In this document: piece by piece, positions 60,582-64,000 of the stretch
Layout of the letters: the number at the start of each line of letters is the position of its first letter
Position numbering within the stretch: position 1 is the first letter of the stretch
Assembly (NCBI RefSeq): GCF_036226605.1
Contig: NZ_CP109000.1
Coordinates: 6,816,501 to 6,880,500 of the forward strand
Source: Streptomyces sp. NBC_00704
GTDB lineage: Bacteria > Actinomycetota > Actinomycetes > Streptomycetales > Streptomycetaceae
Length of the DNA stretch: 64,000 bases
Reading direction: 5' to 3'
Made by a program: the position numbers and the translations under genes
Notes under the pieces: model-generated
What the model saw: the letters and a program-made list of their open reading frames with translations, nothing else
Databases searched by the model: none
Told to the model about the DNA's origin: nothing

Positions 60582-62417
60582 TTGTCGACCGCCATCCTCA
60601 CCGGCTCGCCGGTCCCCGGATCGTCGATCGAGGGCGATCTGCGGTCCCTCGGCTTCGACGTCCGCACCGCCGCCGACGCCGGTGACGCCGAGACCCTCCT
60701 CGCCGCCGTCCCGGGCGACGAACGCGTCGCCGTCGTGGACGCCCGCTTCGTGGGCCACGGGCACGCGCTGCGCCTCGGCCTCACCGACCCCCGCTTCCCG
60801 CTCGCCGCGATCCCGGGCGCGGTGACCGCGCAGCCGGCCGGCCGCCAGGCCCTGACCCGTGCGATGGCCCGCGAGAACTCCGCCTCCGCGGGGAGCGCCA
60901 CGGCCGGCGCCCTCGCGCGGACCACGTCGAGCGTGGAGGACGTCGACAGCCTCGCCGACCGCATCGTCGCCTCCCTCGACGCCGACGGCGTCGACGTGCA
61001 CCGCCCGGAGCTGGGCAGCCTCGTCGCCGAGGTCCCCGCCGACCCGCAGGCCCGCAACGAGGCACGCCAGGCCGTGGCCGCCGTGGACGACGAGGCCGTC
61101 CGGCTGAAGTCGGCCGTCAAGGCCCGCGACGGCTTCTTCACCACCCACTTCATCAGCCCGTACTCGCGCTATCTCGCCCGCTGGTGCGCCCGCCGCGGCC
61201 TCACCCCGAACCAGGTCACCACCGCCTCGCTGATCACCGCGCTGATCGCGGCGGGCTGCGCGGCCACGGGCACGCGCGCCGGGTTCGTCGCGGCCGGCGT
61301 CCTGCTCATCGCGTCCTTCGTGCTCGACTGCACCGACGGACAGCTCGCCCGCTACTCGTTGCAGTACTCCACGCTCGGCGCGTGGCTCGACGCCACCTTC
61401 GACCGGGCCAAGGAGTACGCCTACTACGCCGGCCTCGCGCTCGGCGCGTCTCGCGGCGGCGGCACCGACGACGTATGGGCGCTCGCGCTGGGCGCGATGA
61501 TCCTGCAGACCTGCCGGCACGTCGTGGACTTCTCCTTCACCGAGGCCAACCACGACGCCACCGCCAACACCAGCCCCACCGCCGCCCTCTCCGACAAGCT
61601 CGACAGCGTCGGCTGGACGGTCTGGGTGCGGCGGATGATAGTGCTGCCCATCGGCGAACGATGGGCCATGATCGCCGTACTCACCGCCCTGACGACTCCG
61701 CGCATCACCCTCGTCGCGCTGCTGATCGGCTGCGCCTTCGCGGCGACCTACACCACCGCGGGACGGGTGCTGCGCTCCCTGACCCGCAAGGCCCGGCGCA
61801 CCGACCGCGCGGCCCGGGCGCTGGCCGACCTCGCCGACACCGGCCCGCTCGCCGAACCGCTGATCCGCTTCGCGCCGGGCGGGCCCCGGCGCACCGCCCC
61901 CCTCGCCGCCGCCGTCGGCGCCGTCCTGGTGACCGGCGCCGCGTGGGCGTGGGGAGCGAGCTGGTGGCTCGTCCTGGCGGCGCTGGTCTACGTCGCGCTG
62001 TCCGCCGAGGCGCTCTCCCACCCCCTCAAGGGCGCCCTGGACTGGCTGATCCCGCCGTTCTTCCGGGCCGCCGAATACGGCACGGTCCTCATCCTCGCGG
62101 CGAAGTCCGGGGGCGGTGCGGCGCTTCCCGCGGCTTTCGGCCTGGTGGCCGCCGTCGCCTACCATCACTACGACACGGTGTACCGCATCCGCGGCAACGC
62201 CGGAGCGCCGCCGGCCTGGCTGGTGCGCGCCGTCGGGGGGCAGGAAGGGCGGACGCTGCTCGTGGCCGTGCTGGCCGCGCTGCTCACCGCCTCGCAGTTC
62301 GAGGTCGCGCTCACGGTGCTCGCCGTGGCCGTCGCCCTGGTGGTGCTCGCCGAGAGCATCCGCTTCTGGGTGTCCGCAGGGGCCCCCGCCGTACACGATG
62401 AAGGAGAACCCGCATGA
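60582..62417 (+). CDS. CDP-alcohol phosphatidyltransferase-family membrane protein with nucleotidyltransferase-like N-terminus
   Basis: 611 residues. The CDP-OH-P motif D-G-x2-A-R-x8-G-x3-D-x3-D is intact (TDGQLARYSL then GAWLDATFDR, residues about 248-270), in a membrane domain that starts at about residue 185 with FISPYSRYLARW and GLTPNQVTTAS. Residues about 1-180 resemble the position, but lack the signature, of the cytidylyltransferase half of fused inositol-phosphate enzymes. The C-terminal part (from about 445) has further membrane helices of unknown role. TTG 60582 is taken as start with AGGGAG upstream. It should transfer a phospho-alcohol from a CDP-activated donor. Overlaps the next gene by ATGA. 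Confidence 0.85.
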   Translation: MSTAILTGSPVPGSSIEGDLRSLGFDVRTAADAGDAETLLAAVPGDERVAVVDARFVGHGHALRLGLTDPRFPLAAIPGAVTAQPAGRQALTRAMARENSASAGSATAGALARTTSSVEDVDSLADRIVASLDADGVDVHRPELGSLVAEVPADPQARNEARQAVAAVDDEAVRLKSAVKARDGFFTTHFISPYSRYLARWCARRGLTPNQVTTASLITALIAAGCAATGTRAGFVAAGVLLIASFVLDCTDGQLARYSLQYSTLGAWLDATFDRAKEYAYYAGLALGASRGGGTDDVWALALGAMILQTCRHVVDFSFTEANHDATANTSPTAALSDKLDSVGWTVWVRRMIVLPIGERWAMIAVLTALTTPRITLVALLIGCAFAATYTTAGRVLRSLTRKARRTDRAARALADLADTGPLAEPLIRFAPGGPRRTAPLAAAVGAVLVTGAAWAWGASWWLVLAALVYVALSAEALSHPLKGALDWLIPPFFRAAEYGTVLILAAKSGGGAALPAAFGLVAAVAYHHYDTVYRIRGNAGAPPAWLVRAVGGQEGRTLLVAVLAALLTASQFEVALTVLAVAVALVVLAESIRFWVSAGAPAVHDEGEPA

Positions 62418-63166
62418 TCGGCCTCGTGCTGGCGGCCGGCGCCGGACGGCGTCTGCGTCCCTACACCGACAGCCTGCCCAAGGCGCTGGTGCCGGTGGGA
62501 CCGGCCGGCATAGAGGGCGAGCCCACGGTGCTGGACCTGACGCTCGGCAACTTCGCCGAGATCGGTCTGACCGAGGCCGCGGTGATCGTCGGCTACCGCA
62601 AGGAGGCCGTGTACGAGCGCAAGGCGGCGCTGGAGGCCAAGTACGGCCTCAAGCTGACCCTGATCGACAACGACAAGGCCGAGGAGTGGAACAACGCCTA
62701 CTCCCTGTGGTGCGGCCGCGACGCCCTCAAGGACGGCGTGATCCTCGCCAACGGCGACACCGTGCACCCGGTCTCCGTGGAGCGGACGCTGCTCGCCGCG
62801 CGCGGTGAGGGCAGGCGGATCATCCTCGCGACGGACACCGTGAAGTCCCTCGCCGACGAGGAGATGAAGGTCGTCGTCGACCCCGGCAAGGGCATGACGA
62901 GGATCACCAAGCTGATGGACCCGGCCGAGGCGACCGGCGAGTACATCGGCGTCACCCTCATCGAGGGCGACGCCGCCCCGGAACTGGCCGACGCGCTCAA
63001 GACCGTGTGGGAGACCGACCCGCAGCAGTTCTACGAGCACGGCTACCAGGAGCTGGTGAACCGCGGCTTCCGCATCGACGTGGCGCCGATCGGCGACGTC
63101 GCGTGGGTCGAGATCGACAACCACGACGACCTCGCCCGGGGACGGGAGATCGCGTGCCAGTACTGA
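62414..63166 (+). CDS. Sugar-phosphate/choline-phosphate-type cytidylyltransferase
   Basis: 250 residues. The nucleotidyltransferase signature is at the N-terminus: LVLAAGAGRRLRPYTDSLPK, with the metal-binding NGD (ANGDTVHP) and EEWNNAYSLWCGRD, similar to LicC-type phosphocholine cytidylyltransferases. It would couple CTP to a small phospho-alcohol. ATG 62414 overlaps the stop of the phosphotransferase gene (ATGA), and its 3' end overlaps the start of the dehydrogenase gene by 13 bp, so the three genes are translationally linked. Confidence 0.87.
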   Translation: MIGLVLAAGAGRRLRPYTDSLPKALVPVGPAGIEGEPTVLDLTLGNFAEIGLTEAAVIVGYRKEAVYERKAALEAKYGLKLTLIDNDKAEEWNNAYSLWCGRDALKDGVILANGDTVHPVSVERTLLAARGEGRRIILATDTVKSLADEEMKVVVDPGKGMTRITKLMDPAEATGEYIGVTLIEGDAAPELADALKTVWETDPQQFYEHGYQELVNRGFRIDVAPIGDVAWVEIDNHDDLARGREIACQY

Positions 63167-64000
63167 CCCGGCTGATCCCCTCGCCCGTCGTCGTCGACAT
63201 CCGCCCCGGCGCCCTCGACGACCTGGTCGGGGTCCTCGCCGACGAGCGCATCTCGCACTCGGGCAAGCTCGCGATCGCCGTCAGCGGCGGCTCGGGCGCC
63301 CGGCTGCGCGAACGCCTCACCCCGGCGCTGCCCGGCGCCACCTGGTACGAGGTGGGCGGCGGCACCCTCGACGACGCCGTCCGGCTGGCCGGCGACATAA
63401 AGGCCGGCCACTTCGACGCCGTCGTGGGACTGGGCGGCGGCAAGATCATCGACTGCGCCAAGTTCGCGGCCGCCCGCGTCGGCCTCCCGCTCGTCGCCGT
63501 GCCCACCAACCTCGCGCACGACGGACTGTGCTCGCCGGTCGCCACCCTCGACAACGACGCGGGGCGCGGCTCCTACGGCGTGCCGAACCCGATCGCCGTC
63601 GTGATCGACCTGGACGTCATCCGCGAGGCCCCGGTGCGGTTCGTGCGCGCCGGCATCGGCGACGCGGTGTCGAACATCTCGGCCATCGCGGACTGGGAGC
63701 TGGCCAACCGGGTCAAGGGCGAGAAGATCGACGGCCTGGCCGCCGCGATCGCCCGCCAGGCCGGCGAGGCCGTGCTCCGGCACCCGGGCGGCATCCAGGA
63801 CACCGGGTTCCTCCAGGTCCTGGCCGAGGCGCTGGTGCTCAGCGGGATCGCCATGTCGGTGTCGGGCGACTCCCGCCCCTCCTCCGGGGCCTGCCACGAG
63901 ATCAACCACGCCTTCGACCTGCTCTTCCCCAAGCGGGCCGCCGCCCACGGCGAGCAGTGCGGCCTCGGCGCGGCCTTCGCGATGTACCTGCGCGGGGCGC
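63154..64000 (+). CDS. Glycerol-1-phosphate dehydrogenase-like (archaeal/AraM-type), 3' end outside window
   Basis: GTG 63154 opens a frame with no stop before the window end (282 codons seen). Features of sn-glycerol-1-phosphate dehydrogenase are: NAD motif GLGGGKIIDCAKFAA, TNLAHDGLCSPVA, GIGDAVSNISAIADWELA (metal Asp), SGACHEINHAFD (His) and HGEQCGLGA (His). Relatives are the archaeal G1P dehydrogenase and Bacillus EgsA/AraM, which reduce DHAP to sn-glycerol-1-phosphate. Its coupling to a cytidylyltransferase and a CDP-alcohol transferase suggests G1P is activated as a CDP derivative. Other iron-containing alcohol dehydrogenases are the alternative. Confidence 0.85.
   Translation, partial: MPVLTRLIPSPVVVDIRPGALDDLVGVLADERISHSGKLAIAVSGGSGARLRERLTPALPGATWYEVGGGTLDDAVRLAGDIKAGHFDAVVGLGGGKIIDCAKFAAARVGLPLVAVPTNLAHDGLCSPVATLDNDAGRGSYGVPNPIAVVIDLDVIREAPVRFVRAGIGDAVSNISAIADWELANRVKGEKIDGLAAAIARQAGEAVLRHPGGIQDTGFLQVLAEALVLSGIAMSVSGDSRPSSGACHEINHAFDLLFPKRAAAHGEQCGLGAAFAMYLRGA

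Overview
The window is high-GC actinobacterial DNA and almost certainly comes from a Streptomyces chromosome. Codon third positions are nearly all G or C, GTG and TTG starts and 4-bp start/stop overlaps are common, and it encodes a WhiB-type protein, a SsgA-like sporulation protein and PcaV-type control of a pcaIJ(F)HGBL operon. Gene order resembles what I remember of the Streptomyces coelicolor pca-to-dao region, but that is memory and not a search. No rRNA, tRNA, transposase gene, prophage or CRISPR array was seen.

Layout. 1-3.2 kb: the 3' part of a GH13 alpha-glucosidase and a secreted GH87-type alpha-glucanase. 3.4-5.6 kb: a VanA/VanB-like Rieske demethylase operon with a 57-residue protein coupled between its two genes. 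5.8-13.6 kb: a scramblase-like protein, a DMT permease/PAP2 operon facing a TetR gene across a 16-bp-phased operator array, a DUF2510 membrane protein and a large STAND ATPase. 13.9-20.1 kb: the protocatechuate (beta-ketoadipate) operon and its MarR regulator; the thiolase gene pcaF is reduced to a 75-codon relic. 20.4-26.7 kb: DUF3048 lipoprotein, zinc alcohol dehydrogenase, a stand-alone DNA ligase divergent from a LigD-type polymerase, and a LacI regulator. 26.8-36 kb: VOC protein, WhiB-like protein, acyl-ACP desaturase with a 15-bp-phased operator array, dimethylargininase, ABC-F ATPase with a possible attenuator, SsgA-like protein, BNR-repeat protein, endonuclease V and two small proteins. 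36-42.7 kb: enoyl-reductase-like protein, then a CoA-transferase/fadA/fadB operon whose likely MerR regulator lies at its 3' end; the same operator-like motif precedes both transcription units. 42.9-46 kb: amino-acid permease, a macro-domain pseudogene carrying a nonsense codon and a 186-bp MITE-like insertion, and a PfkB-type kinase. 46-53 kb: secreted M1 aminopeptidase, secreted X-Pro peptidase-like protein, D-amino-acid oxidase, a second ABC-F protein and a DUF1089 protein. 53-60 kb: Tex, crotonase-fold protein, HATPase-type anti-sigma-like protein, Idi, CDF metal exporter, GalE. 60.5-64 kb: a tightly coupled CDP-alcohol phosphotransferase, cytidylyltransferase and archaeal-type glycerol-1-phosphate dehydrogenase (cut by the window edge).

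How the parts fit. VanAB would feed protocatechuate to the pca operon, giving succinyl-CoA and acetyl-CoA. With pcaF apparently dead, a thiolase elsewhere (possibly FadA at 38.5 kb) would have to finish the pathway. The last three genes look like a dedicated route to a CDP-activated phospho-alcohol and its transfer to a membrane acceptor, and are the best candidate here for an undescribed system.
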